A program made the position numbers and the translations under genes. The notes beneath the pieces were generated by a model that saw only the letters and a list, made by a program, of their open reading frames with translations, had not been told where the DNA came from and did no database searches. A DNA stretch of 12,551 bases from Candidatus Bathyarchaeota archaeon (GTDB lineage: Archaea; Thermoproteota; Bathyarchaeia; Bathyarchaeales; Bathyarchaeaceae): positions 1-12,551 of the forward strand of contig JACUTO010000032.1 in NCBI GenBank assembly GCA_014859755.1. The letters are read 5' to 3'. Below, in pieces: positions 6,198-12,551 of this stretch. Position 1 is the first letter of the stretch; every line of letters starts with the position of its first letter.

Positions 6198-6410
6198 TTA
6201 CCTATCTCCGTCTTTCATTAGTCTCTCTGCTACTTCTTTCGCCCAAGAGCCTGTATATGGATTCTTCAGAATCTCATTTAAGTATTCCTTCCATGAAATG
6301 TCTATCGCCCTTTTCCAATCATCATACTTTTGGACAATGCTTCTATAGGCTTTTTCGTGGAGTTCGCAGTATTTCTCCACGGCTTCCCTATTGCAAATTC
6401 TGCATTTCAT
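6198..6410 (-). CDS. Small zinc-binding protein, C-x2-C-x8-C-x2-H
   Basis: 70 residues. The N-terminus carries C3-x2-C6-x8-C15-x2-H18, a compact zinc site, followed by a mainly helical, charged region rich in Trp/Tyr (YRSIVQKYDDWKRAIDISW, 21-39) and a tail GSWAKEVAERLM. I do not know its function; nucleic-acid or protein contact is a guess from the zinc site. The start ATG 6410 lies inside the 3' end of topA (23-nt overlap in another frame), and the stop is 3 nt before the OSTC-like gene, so all three are probably one transcript. Confidence 0.75.
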   Translation of the reverse strand: MKCRICNREAVEKYCELHEKAYRSIVQKYDDWKRAIDISWKEYLNEILKNPYTGSWAKEVAERLMKDGDR

Positions 6411-8487
6411 TACGTTTCCTCCTTTCTTCCTTTAAGGGGCAATCAGGATTGAAGCACAGCCTCCACGGTCTTCGACCTCTAATTTGCACTCGCACTAGTG
6501 GCCATCCGCAGGAGCTACAAGTTTTTCCCATGGGTTTGGCGGTTCCGCGTTGGGGAAGGGGAAACGATGTTTTGCAGATGCCTTTGAAGTAGTTGGTGCA
6601 GCCGATGAAGCGCTTCCTAGTTTTTCGTGAATACAAAATCATTAGGGTACCCGTACCGCAAGTCGGGCAGTTTCCTATGACTCGTTCTTGCATTCGCGCT
6701 CTTTTGATGGCGTTACTCAAGGCTTCACCTATTGGTCCCTCTTTTTCCTTAAACTGTTCCAGCTGCGGCTTTAGTTGTTCAACGGCTTCCAAGAGTGTGT
6801 TTTCCCTTTTTTCCTTGTTGCTTTGAATTTGTTCCATTTTTTTCTCGAGTTCTTGGGTGAGTTTTACTGAGACGACTCTTGGTGCATATTTGTTGAGGGT
6901 GTCGATGATGTCGAATCCTAGCTCGGTTACCACTATTCTTTCTTCTGTGGTGTATCTTCGATTGTAGAGAGTTTCGATGATGTCTGCTCTTGTAGCCTTT
7001 GTTCCGATTCCAAGCTCTTCCATTTTCTTGAGGAGACTGCTTGGGTTGTAGCGTGGCGGTGGATTGGTAAACTTGTCGTCGCGTATAACTCGCTTTAACC
7101 GAATTGTTTCGCCTTCTTTAATGGGAGGCAACAGCACCTCTTCGGCTCTGACGTATGGTTTGTAGAATTGCATCCACCCTTCTTTCAGGATTCTTCTTCC
7201 CCTCAGAAAGAAGTTGTGACTATTTACCTCTAAACGAACTTTTACGCTTTGTTTGATCGCTGTCTCTCCGAAAACAGCCATGAACCGTTTAACAACCAGG
7301 TCCCACACTTTTTTCTCGGGTTCGCTTAACGTTCGTTCTGGCAGGTTCCCCGTTGGATATACAGCGGGATGCGCGGGGTCTTCCTTAGCGCCCTCTCTTG
7401 GTTTCAACTCTTCCTTTTCCAAAAGTTTTGAGGCTAGTTTTTTGTAGGCGGGTTCCCTACTCAAAGCGCTGAGTATTTTTTTGTAGTCTATTATCGGGGG
7501 CAGTTTTTGGCTGCTTGTTCTGGGGTATGAAATCAAAGCGTCAAGATACAGGCGCTGAGCGATGCCCAAGGTTCGTCTAGGAGTGTACCCAAATAGGCTG
7601 TATGCCTCGGTTTGCAGTGTGCCTATGTCAAAGGGTACTGGAGGCTTCTGACGAAACTTTCTCATGTCAACTTTCTTGACTTCCCCCATCTTATCCGTGC
7701 AAGCCCTTACAACAGCATCAGCTTCCGCCCTTTTCTCAATTCTTTTTCTTTCATACTCCACTTCACACGTAGATTTCTTGATTTCAACCTCAGCTTTTAT
7801 CTCCCAGAATGGAGTGGGTACAAAGCTGCGGATGTCCTTTTCTCTTCCAATCAAAAATTTTAAAGTGGGTCCTTGCACTCTTCCCGTGCTTAAAGTGGAG
7901 TATCTGCCACTCCAGCGGCGAGCCGCCAGAGTTAATGCCCGTGAAAGATTTACGCCGTAGAGCCAGTCCACTTCATGCCTGGTCCTTCCAGCTTCTATAA
8001 GGGCAAAATTGAGTTGAGGAAGAGGCTCTTCGTAGGCTTTTTCTAACTCGCTTTTCATGAGCGTAGAAAACTTCATCCTCTTTGCTACGCCTTCTTTGTT
8101 TTCACAGGCGTATTTTAGTATGCAGTAGCCGATGAGGCTTCCTTCAAGGTCGTAGTCGCAAGCGGCTATGAAGTCTTCAGCATCGTTGGCCAGCTTTGAA
8201 ATCGTTTCAATCCATGGGCGAATTTGTTTTGCACCCCTTTCCGCCAAGTGTCGTGGCGCCCACTTGAAGTTGAAAACAGGATAATAGTTTCTTCTTCCTC
8301 TTTCATGAACCACCGTGTAGAGGTGCCCGAGGGCTGGAACAACGACGAGTTCTCGGTCTCGATGAGCAATGAAATAAGGAACCCCATTCTCCTCAACTTT
8401 TTTAGGCTTCCCCTTACTGTCAAGCGCCTGTGCTATCCGTTGGGCAGCATCCGGTTTTTCGGTAATGATCAAGGTGTATTTTCCCAT
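6388..8487 (-). CDS. topA: DNA topoisomerase I, archaeal type IA
   Basis: Relaxes negative supercoils by a 5'-phosphotyrosine single-strand break. 699 residues. Toprim domain at the N-terminus: E10 in IITEKPDAA and the metal triad D111-x-D113-x-E115 in DYDLEGSLIGY. Cleavage/strand-passage domains carry LSTGRVQGPTLKFL (199-212), PFDIGTLQTEAY (285-296) and the catalytic Y321 in ALISYPRTSSQKLPP. GIGTKATRADIIETL (about 490) is the conserved second DNA-binding segment. Two C-terminal zinc fingers follow: C607/C610/C630/C638 and C657/C660/C678/C683. The overall layout matches the archaeal TopA group rather than reverse gyrase, as there is no helicase domain. ATG 8487 has AAAGGAT 5-6 nt upstream and a TATA box at 8535-8528. 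Confidence 0.95.
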   Translation of the reverse strand: MGKYTLIITEKPDAAQRIAQALDSKGKPKKVEENGVPYFIAHRDRELVVVPALGHLYTVVHERGRRNYYPVFNFKWAPRHLAERGAKQIRPWIETISKLANDAEDFIAACDYDLEGSLIGYCILKYACENKEGVAKRMKFSTLMKSELEKAYEEPLPQLNFALIEAGRTRHEVDWLYGVNLSRALTLAARRWSGRYSTLSTGRVQGPTLKFLIGREKDIRSFVPTPFWEIKAEVEIKKSTCEVEYERKRIEKRAEADAVVRACTDKMGEVKKVDMRKFRQKPPVPFDIGTLQTEAYSLFGYTPRRTLGIAQRLYLDALISYPRTSSQKLPPIIDYKKILSALSREPAYKKLASKLLEKEELKPREGAKEDPAHPAVYPTGNLPERTLSEPEKKVWDLVVKRFMAVFGETAIKQSVKVRLEVNSHNFFLRGRRILKEGWMQFYKPYVRAEEVLLPPIKEGETIRLKRVIRDDKFTNPPPRYNPSSLLKKMEELGIGTKATRADIIETLYNRRYTTEERIVVTELGFDIIDTLNKYAPRVVSVKLTQELEKKMEQIQSNKEKRENTLLEAVEQLKPQLEQFKEKEGPIGEALSNAIKRARMQERVIGNCPTCGTGTLMILYSRKTRKRFIGCTNYFKGICKTSFPLPQRGTAKPMGKTCSSCGWPLVRVQIRGRRPWRLCFNPDCPLKEERRKRNEMQNLQ

Positions 8488-8527
8488 CGACGCATCCTTT
8501 CCCTTTCTTTTCAGACACGCACGGAAG

Positions 8528-8537
8528 CTATAAATGA
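8528..8537. promoter_or_regulatory. TATA element between topA and the M55 peptidase gene
   Basis: The minus strand reads ATTTATAG, which would start topA transcription near 8505 and leave an 18-nt leader with a Shine-Dalgarno site. The plus strand reads TATAAATG, which would start near 8560 and give the M55 gene a leader of about 41 nt. A separate AT-rich ATTAAATTATTT at 8551-8562 is an alternative for the plus strand. Confidence 0.5.
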
Positions 8538-8600
8538 TTTGTGACTTACGATTAAATTATTTCACAAATAGAAGCGCTTGGATGCTTGGAGTAGCGACCT

Positions 8601-9578
8601 TTGAGGGTAATGATTGTTTCCGATTTTGAAGGGATATCCGGAGTGCGCACCTTTCGTCAGGTCATTAAGGAATTTGGTAGACCTTTCGAAAAGGCCAGGA
8701 TCCTCATCACAGAAGACGTCAACGCGGCTATTCGCGGATTGAAAGCAGCAGGAGCAACAGAAATTGGAGTAGTGGACGGACACCGTTGGGGCAATCCTCC
8801 AAACATCATTGACGAAAAAATTGAGGCAGGCATCACGGTTCTCCGTGAAAAAAGTGCACGAGACAATTTCATCAAATCTTGCGACGCACAAGTTTTGGTG
8901 GGTTTTCATGCAATGGCAGGAACGAAGGATGGTTTCCTCAGCCACACTTCCAGCTCAATCCTTGGACTAGCACTAGGTTTGAACGGTCAATACGTTGGAG
9001 AAACAGCGTGGTGTGTTTGGAAAGGCGCCTACACGGGATTTCCAACAATCATGGTGACTGGAGACGCTGCTGTAGTGAGAGAAGCCAAATCTTTTTTCCC
9101 AGAAATCAAAGGCGTAACCGTAAAAACCGCCTTAAGCAGAACTTCGGCTAAATGCCTTCCACTGGAGAAAACGAGGCGCATGATTGAAGACGTCGCAACC
9201 TACGCCTTGAAAAACTTATCGCAATTCAAGGTACCGGAAACACCAGAGCCGCCCATTGAAATGGACCTCGTGTTTGCCTCACCTAGTTTTGCCAATTCGG
9301 TTGCTATTATGCCAGGGTATCGAAGGAAAGGCGACCGATGGCTCTCCTACACTGCGAAGAATTGGCCAGAACTTAATGAAGCCTTTTCCATGGCGCTGAG
9401 GCTAGCGTTGTCACAACTTGTAAACCTCCAGGAAAATCGCAGCAGAGTAGGATCGGAACAAGGAAACAGGTATGTGAGAGAGTTTGTGTGTCATGCTTGG
9501 GAGTCCGAGTTTCCTCCTCTTCCAGAGTTGAAAACATGTAGGGAGAAGCAGATTCAACCAAAACAGCCAAAATTGTAG
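8601..9578 (+). CDS. M55-family D-aminopeptidase (DppA-like)
   Basis: Zinc aminopeptidase that releases N-terminal D-amino acids (D-Ala in Bacillus DppA) from short peptides; cytoplasmic, assembling as a ring decamer in DppA. 325 residues. Metal ligands are in register with DppA: D8 and E10 in VSDFEGISG, H61 in VVDGHRWGN, H103 in VGFHAMAG and E134 in VGETAW; the proposed catalytic histidine is H115 in GFLSHTSSS. Start: TTG at 8601 has GGAG at 8588-8591, 9 nt upstream; the next option is ATG 8610, which would cut the first strand. The protein is about 50 residues longer than DppA; the last ~40 residues are polar and rich in Gln/Lys with no known domain. There is no peptide-transporter gene next to it, unlike the dpp operon, so its substrate in an archaeon lacking murein is open. 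Confidence 0.9.
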   Translation: MRVMIVSDFEGISGVRTFRQVIKEFGRPFEKARILITEDVNAAIRGLKAAGATEIGVVDGHRWGNPPNIIDEKIEAGITVLREKSARDNFIKSCDAQVLVGFHAMAGTKDGFLSHTSSSILGLALGLNGQYVGETAWCVWKGAYTGFPTIMVTGDAAVVREAKSFFPEIKGVTVKTALSRTSAKCLPLEKTRRMIEDVATYALKNLSQFKVPETPEPPIEMDLVFASPSFANSVAIMPGYRRKGDRWLSYTAKNWPELNEAFSMALRLALSQLVNLQENRSRVGSEQGNRYVREFVCHAWESEFPPLPELKTCREKQIQPKQPKL

Positions 9579-9600
9579 CTAGCTAGTCACAATTCGGAAT

Positions 9601-9610
9601 CTATAAATAG
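9601..9610 (+). promoter_or_regulatory. TATA box of the 60-residue zinc-ribbon gene
   Basis: CTATAAATAG is a textbook archaeal TATA box. Transcription would start about 26 nt downstream near 9632, giving a leader of about 21 nt before GTG 9653. Confidence 0.6.
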
Positions 9611-9614
9611 TTTG

Positions 9615-9646
9615 CAACGGTTGTATCTTCGTTCTACAACGGTTGT
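9615..9646. repeat. Two near-palindromic direct repeats in a promoter (possible operator)
   Basis: CAACGGTTGT occurs at 9615-9624 and 9637-9646, exactly 22 bp apart (two helical turns). Each is itself a near-perfect palindrome, CAAC-G-GTTG; the second extends to ACAAC-G-GTTGT. The first sits between the TATA box and the predicted start site, the second in the leader, where a bound protein would block transcription. Confidence 0.5.
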
Positions 9647-9652
9647 GAGATC

Positions 9653-9835
9653 GTGCCTCAACGGGTAATTTGTCAAAATTGTGGTGCTGTTCTCTATGAA
9701 GGGGTAGAGTTGAAGCCCCCTGACGAGATCATTCAGAGTTACGATGGCAAATGCCCGAAATGTGGCAAAAAATTATCTTTCATACCGACAAACGTTGAGG
9801 TTAAGTCTGTTAACAAAACTCACCGAAGGCGCTGA
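9653..9835 (+). CDS. Small zinc-ribbon protein, two CxxC knuckles (60 residues)
   Basis: 60 residues, GTG start; no ATG, GTG or TTG lies upstream in frame back to the TATA box. C7-x2-C10 (ICQNCGAVLY) and C34-x2-C37 (KCPKCGKKL) make a zinc ribbon; between them lies a conserved-looking linker GVELKPPDEIIQSYDG, and the tail is basic (KTHRRR). Similar tiny ribbons are common in archaea and often bind RNA, DNA or RNA polymerase, but I cannot name a function. It has its own TATA box and possible operator sites, so it is probably regulated independently of the M55 gene 74 nt upstream. Confidence 0.75.
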   Translation: MPQRVICQNCGAVLYEGVELKPPDEIIQSYDGKCPKCGKKLSFIPTNVEVKSVNKTHRRR

Positions 9836-9974
9836 AAATTAAGCTACGCCATGTTGAAATGAGTCTTTAATCCAACAGATGCCTTGGTGTTGTAGATAAA
9901 CGGTAGCTTCAGAAAACATTTAAGTGTTTCAAAAGTCAAATACCAAAAGCTGAAAGTAGTTTAGGTGAGAAGTC

Positions 9975-10100
9975 TTGCCAGAATGGATATGCTTGAAATG
10001 TGGGCACAAGTGGATCGACGAAAGCAAGGTGGAGCCCAGATATTGCCCCACGTGTGGTAGCCCTAACATATACGTCCCAAAGATCGTAAAATCGAAATGA
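9975..10100 (+). CDS. Very small zinc-ribbon protein (41 residues)
   Basis: Reads TTG CCA GAA TGG ATA TGC ... to TGA at 10098. The protein has C6-x2-C9 (WICLKCGHKW) and C24-x2-C27 (RYCPTCGSPN), a rubredoxin-like/zinc-ribbon layout, and ends IVKSK. GGTGAG at 9964-9969 lies 5 nt before the TTG, strong support for this start. A TATA-like TTTAAG near 9919-9924 could drive it. Function unknown; such ribbons can serve as RNA polymerase or ribosome-associated factors or as stand-alone metal sites. It lies 139 nt after the other zinc-ribbon gene on the same strand. Confidence 0.7.
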   Translation: MPEWICLKCGHKWIDESKVEPRYCPTCGSPNIYVPKIVKSK

Positions 10101-10250
10101 GAGATACAATTCGAAGAAAAACGTAACTTAACGGTTCAGTAAATGCCTTCGAAAACAGACGTTGTTCAACACGTATTTCACTGAATTTATTTTCTCTTCC
10201 ACCATGTCCCCTGTGTGTATATATAAATCAGATATGATTGGTTCTATGCC
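10101..10250. other. Convergent intergenic region with an unexplained TATA-like element
   Basis: No gene is evident. TATATATAAA at 10218-10227 reads as a TATA box on the plus strand and, less well, on the minus strand, yet no supported gene follows in either direction: plus-strand transcription would run antisense into the PAC2-family gene. A 25-codon minus-strand frame from 10205 is too short to support. Confidence 0.4.
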
Positions 10251-11024
10251 TCAGGAGATGTAGCTGATCCTTTCCTCTTCCACTCTACGCATCTTCTGCG
10301 CGTGTTTTTCTCTTCTCTTCTCGATCTCCTGCATCCTCTCCACTATTTCTTTGGATTTCTCGATCTCCTTATCCATTTCACTTAGATCAACTTTGATTTT
10401 CAACATTTTTTGCAGAACCTCGACAACGCTTTTCGCTGCCCTTGGGTCAGGCAGGTAGCCGCGAGTCTCTCCTAGAAGGCAAATCGCGTCTATTTTTCTA
10501 AATTTTGCCAAGCCCAAGAGTAAGCCAGCTGTACCAACGATAGGGTTTCCTGCAGAGCTAGGTAGTGCCTCAGCTTTCAGGGCTTCATTCAAGAGGCGGG
10601 GACTGGTTGAGACCGCAACTACTCTTGGTGTTTTTTCCACTTCTTTTCGGTATCCACCAATGGTTACGATTGTTTTCACGTTATTTTTTTCAGCAAAATC
10701 GAGTATACAACCAGCTACGTCATACTGCCCCTCAATTGTTTGCGCTTGGCTATCCCCTGTAAAGAAGATAAAGTCGTTTTCTCCAGCCTCATTTTTCCAG
10801 AAGAAAAATTCTCCGCGGAGGAGCCTAACACTTCCCTTTTTGTTTACGAGAACGTAGTAGGGGAAGTGAGGGGAATATAATCTCGCGAGTTTTTTGGCTT
10901 TTAATTGCTTAGCAAGATATCGCGTGGCTATCCTTCCGACCATTCCTAATCCGGGAAGCCCTTCTATTAGAATTGGGTTTTTCAGCTCGATTTTCGTTAA
11001 TTCCTTAATGGTCGTTGTTTTCAT
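10251..11024 (-). CDS. PAC2-family protein (archaeal proteasome assembly chaperone-like)
   Basis: 257 residues, related to eukaryotic PAC1/PAC2 and archaeal PbaA/PbaB, which bind 20S proteasome or its precursors. Seen: the family opening PILIEGLPGLGMVGRIATRYL (17-37), FIFFTGDSQAQ (85-95), the central strand TIVTIGGY (118-125), and SSAGNPIVGTAGLLLGLAK (156-174) with CLLGETRGYLPDPRAAKSVV (182-201). Residues 215-250 are highly charged and probably form a coiled coil. The end is SYIS: no canonical C-terminal HbYX tail, the motif that docks on the proteasome, although a Tyr is third from the end. The ATG is 1 nt after the nop10 stop, so it is the last gene of the translation operon. Confidence 0.88.
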   Translation of the reverse strand: MKTTTIKELTKIELKNPILIEGLPGLGMVGRIATRYLAKQLKAKKLARLYSPHFPYYVLVNKKGSVRLLRGEFFFWKNEAGENDFIFFTGDSQAQTIEGQYDVAGCILDFAEKNNVKTIVTIGGYRKEVEKTPRVVAVSTSPRLLNEALKAEALPSSAGNPIVGTAGLLLGLAKFRKIDAICLLGETRGYLPDPRAAKSVVEVLQKMLKIKVDLSEMDKEIEKSKEIVERMQEIEKRREKHAQKMRRVEEERISYIS

Positions 11025-11025
11025 T

Positions 11026-11190
11026 CTAAACCAAACCTCTCATTGCTCGCCTGTATTTTGCATATCTATCTTCAGGCGAGAATTTAGCTGGATGCGGTAT
11101 GCGTAAGTTACCTCCACAATAGGGGCATCTCTCTTGGTTCAGCGTATATTCTTTGCATTTTTCACATTTTCTAAGCAGCCAAACCATCAT
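11026..11190 (-). CDS. nop10: Nop10, H/ACA ribonucleoprotein zinc protein
   Basis: 54-residue component of the H/ACA guide-RNA pseudouridylation complex (with Cbf5, Gar1, L7Ae), where it stabilises Cbf5. Seen: RKCEKCKEYTL with C9-x2-C12 and RCPYCGG with C22-x2-C25 forming the zinc ribbon, then the diagnostic HPAKFSPEDRYAKYRR (33-48) that contacts Cbf5. Length is normal for archaeal Nop10. The ATG at 11190 overlaps the aIF2alpha stop (ATGA); the adjacent ATG at 11187 is equally possible and would remove one residue. Confidence 0.93.
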   Translation of the reverse strand: MMVWLLRKCEKCKEYTLNQERCPYCGGNLRIPHPAKFSPEDRYAKYRRAMRGLV

Positions 11191-11978
11191 TTTTCCCTTT
11201 TGAAGGCGCCTTTTCCGCCGATTTTTGCTATGTTTTTTAGAGCTGTTTTTGTAGCTTTCTCCAAGGCGTTTTCCGCGCTTTTGTAATCCTCAGCTGAAAC
11301 TTCAACGCGATATTTCGGCGGTGCAACTACGTAGATGCGAACATTTGTTCCTCGAGATTCTCCAATTTCTTGAGCTTTCAACAAGGTTTCCTTAATGAGA
11401 ACCGCTCCGTTCGGTTTCGTGCATTGAAGCTCTAGGATTCCCTTTACTTTCACTAATGGTATCTTGATTCTTTCCTTTGCGATTTCCTCTAGGGTGACCG
11501 CAATGTCGTTGGGGACCCCTAGCTTTAATAGAACGCCAGCTCCTTCTTTTGCTGTTTTCTCTAGCCCCTCATGTAGCTCTCCAAACTCCTTTTCAATTAA
11601 GGCTCCTGCTTTTTCATAAATTTCTTCAAATGAGATGTTTAACTTTTCAGAGGCGCTTCGCAGCAGGGTGTCTGCTTTTCTATCTTGTTTCCAAGACAGA
11701 ATTTTTTCTTTTTTCTCACGTTTTGTAACTCTTCTTAGCGAGAGGTCAACGTGGCCTTTTTCCGCATTGACCCGCAAAACTTTCAATACGACCTTTTGTC
11801 CTTCACGCACAAAAACACGAATATTTCTTACCCAGCGGGAAGCAACTTCAGATATATGTAGCAAACCTTCCTTGTCATATTCATCTAATCTAACGTAGGC
11901 ACCATAGTCTGTTATTCCCACAACTGTAGCAACCACCAAGTCGCCTACATCAGGCCACTCACGTTTCTTGAACTCCAT
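11187..11978 (-). CDS. aif2a: Translation initiation factor aIF2 subunit alpha
   Basis: Alpha subunit of the aIF2 heterotrimer that brings initiator Met-tRNA to the small ribosomal subunit. 263 residues, the usual archaeal length. The N-terminal S1 OB-fold (about 10-84) shows GDLVVATVVGITDYGAYVRL (12-31), GLLHISEVASRWVRNI (38-53) and EKGHVDLSLRRV (73-84). A helical middle domain and C-terminal alpha/beta domain (IRIYVVAPPKYRVEV ... ENALEKA) follow. The eukaryotic phospho-regulatory Ser51 position falls near A46/S47 in the SEVASRW loop, so regulation by phosphorylation cannot be assumed. GGGGAG at 11988-11983 precedes ATG 11978. It sits 18 nt after the S27e gene and overlaps nop10. Confidence 0.96.
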   Translation of the reverse strand: MEFKKREWPDVGDLVVATVVGITDYGAYVRLDEYDKEGLLHISEVASRWVRNIRVFVREGQKVVLKVLRVNAEKGHVDLSLRRVTKREKKEKILSWKQDRKADTLLRSASEKLNISFEEIYEKAGALIEKEFGELHEGLEKTAKEGAGVLLKLGVPNDIAVTLEEIAKERIKIPLVKVKGILELQCTKPNGAVLIKETLLKAQEIGESRGTNVRIYVVAPPKYRVEVSAEDYKSAENALEKATKTALKNIAKIGGKGAFKREK

Positions 11979-11996
11979 TTTCTCCCCACTTATTTT

Positions 11997-12194
11997 TTAA
12001 TCCAGTACAGCGGTGATTTCGCCCTTGACTGTTGTTTTTCCGCCAGAGGGTTCTGCGAGTATCGCTCCACAAACGTTGCAGTGAACAATGGTTGTGGCAT
12101 GGCTGAAAACGAGTTGTTCGTTTCCACAGTCAGGGCATTTTACTCGAAGGAACTTGCTTCCGGGTTTCGGTATAACCTTTTCCCATTCACTCAT
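11997..12194 (-). CDS. rps27e: Small ribosomal subunit protein S27e
   Basis: 65-residue zinc protein of the archaeal/eukaryotic small subunit. C20-x2-C23 (VKCPDCGNEQLVFSHA) and C39-x2-C42 (VHCNVCGAILAEPSGGK) form the ribbon; SGGK followed by a short beta end is typical of S27e. GAGGAGG lies just before ATG 12194. It is 13 nt downstream of L44e. Confidence 0.96.
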   Translation of the reverse strand: MSEWEKVIPKPGSKFLRVKCPDCGNEQLVFSHATTIVHCNVCGAILAEPSGGKTTVKGEITAVLD

Positions 12195-12207
12195 TTTCTT
12201 TCCTCCT

Positions 12208-12486
12208 CTACTCGATAACCAGTTTTTTAAGGCGTATTCCCTTCTTATGTCGTGTGTATCCGCAGGTTTTGCATTTGAGCTTCAACGTTTGTTTTTTAGT
12301 TGTTTTGGCAAACTTTCGTTGGCGGGAAAATTTTTGTCCACCGTATCCCTTCTTTTCGCGTAGCTCGTGGTGTCTTTCGCCCTTGGCTAAAGCCCTTCTT
12401 TTTCCAGCCTTGTATAGGGAAACCGTGTGAGGTTGATGGTTATTGCATTTTGGGCAGTATGTGGTGATTTCCTTGGGTGTTTTCAT
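12208..12486 (-). CDS. rpl44e: Large ribosomal subunit protein L44e
   Basis: 92-residue zinc protein near the ribosomal E site. Seen: MKTPKEITTYCPKCNNHQPH with C11-x2-C14, the basic central segment GERHHELREKKGYGGQKF (36-53) typical of L44e, and C72-x2-C75 in KCKTCGYTRHKKG. I choose ATG 12486 because family members begin M(K)xPKE; a GTG 9 nt upstream (12495) would add three residues. It is the first gene of the operon L44e - S27e - aIF2alpha - Nop10 - PAC2, an order conserved in many archaea. Confidence 0.96.
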   Translation of the reverse strand: MKTPKEITTYCPKCNNHQPHTVSLYKAGKRRALAKGERHHELREKKGYGGQKFSRQRKFAKTTKKQTLKLKCKTCGYTRHKKGIRLKKLVIE

Positions 12487-12527
12487 CGCGATCACTGACT
12501 AGTTCGGTATAGAACAGCCCGCTTAAT

Positions 12528-12537
12528 TACTATTTAT
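12528..12537 (-). promoter_or_regulatory. Probable TATA box of the L44e translation operon
   Basis: The minus strand reads GATAAATAGT here, placing a predicted start site near 12507 and a leader of about 20 nt before ATG 12486. Another AT-rich TTCTATACC lies closer to the gene (around 12512-12504), so the assignment is moderate. Confidence 0.4.
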
Positions 12538-12551
12538 CTGTTTCTGGGAGA

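Noticed and set aside
9836..9974. Possible C/D box or other small RNA in the gap between the two zinc-ribbon genes (a short ATGAG near a CAGA/TCAG).
   Set aside because: No correct C and D boxes with C'/D' spacing or terminal stem could be found by eye.
10131..10205. A 25-codon minus-strand frame starting at ATG 10205.
   Set aside because: Too short, no SD site, no recognisable motif, and the TATA-like element is too close to its start.
1..12551. tRNA, rRNA, CRISPR arrays, insertion sequences, transposases, defence islands.
   Set aside because: No cloverleaf-like sequence, regularly spaced repeats, transposase motifs or long terminal inverted repeats were seen on reading both strands.

Overview
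The window looks like a piece of an archaeal chromosome, most likely from a TACK-group archaeon and perhaps a Bathyarchaeia-like one. The lineage is an inference from gene content; no rRNA is present. The evidence for an archaeon is the ribosomal/translation cluster L44e - S27e - aIF2alpha - Nop10 - PAC2-family protein, a CDP-archaeol synthase (CarS) for ether lipids, a RadB-type recombinase, an archaeal type IA topoisomerase, a Clp1/Grc3-type polynucleotide kinase, archaeal TATA boxes, and a possible leaderless start. Genes are tightly packed. There are no tRNA, rRNA, CRISPR or insertion-sequence features.

Layout. (1) 1-1579, minus strand: an operon that reads PAC4-like proteasome chaperone -> UbiD decarboxylase remnant -> threonine ammonia-lyase (cut by the window edge). 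The UbiD gene keeps its first 54 codons and last ~60 codons, but the roughly 300-residue middle is gone. (2) 1663-2325, plus: endonuclease III. (3) 2344-4259, minus: an RNase H-fold protein overlapping a polynucleotide kinase by 4 nt. (4) 4449-5730, plus: radB, then carS. (5) 5772-8487, minus: topoisomerase I -> small zinc protein -> a three-helix membrane protein resembling eukaryotic OSTC/DC2 and the membrane part of OST3/OST6. (6) 8601-10100, plus: M55 D-aminopeptidase and two tiny zinc-ribbon proteins; the first has two near-palindromic repeats between its TATA box and start codon. (7) 10251-12486, minus: the translation operon ending with a PAC2-family protein.

Functional themes. DNA/RNA maintenance: nth, RNase H-fold protein, polynucleotide kinase, radB, topA. 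Protein synthesis and quality control: L44e, S27e, aIF2alpha, Nop10, PAC2 and PAC4-like chaperones. Membrane and secretory biology: CarS and the OSTC-like protein. The most notable items are two proteins resembling components best known from eukaryotes, PAC4 and OSTC, and a cleanly gutted ubiD gene. Both homology calls come from remembered sequence patterns and need a profile search to confirm.
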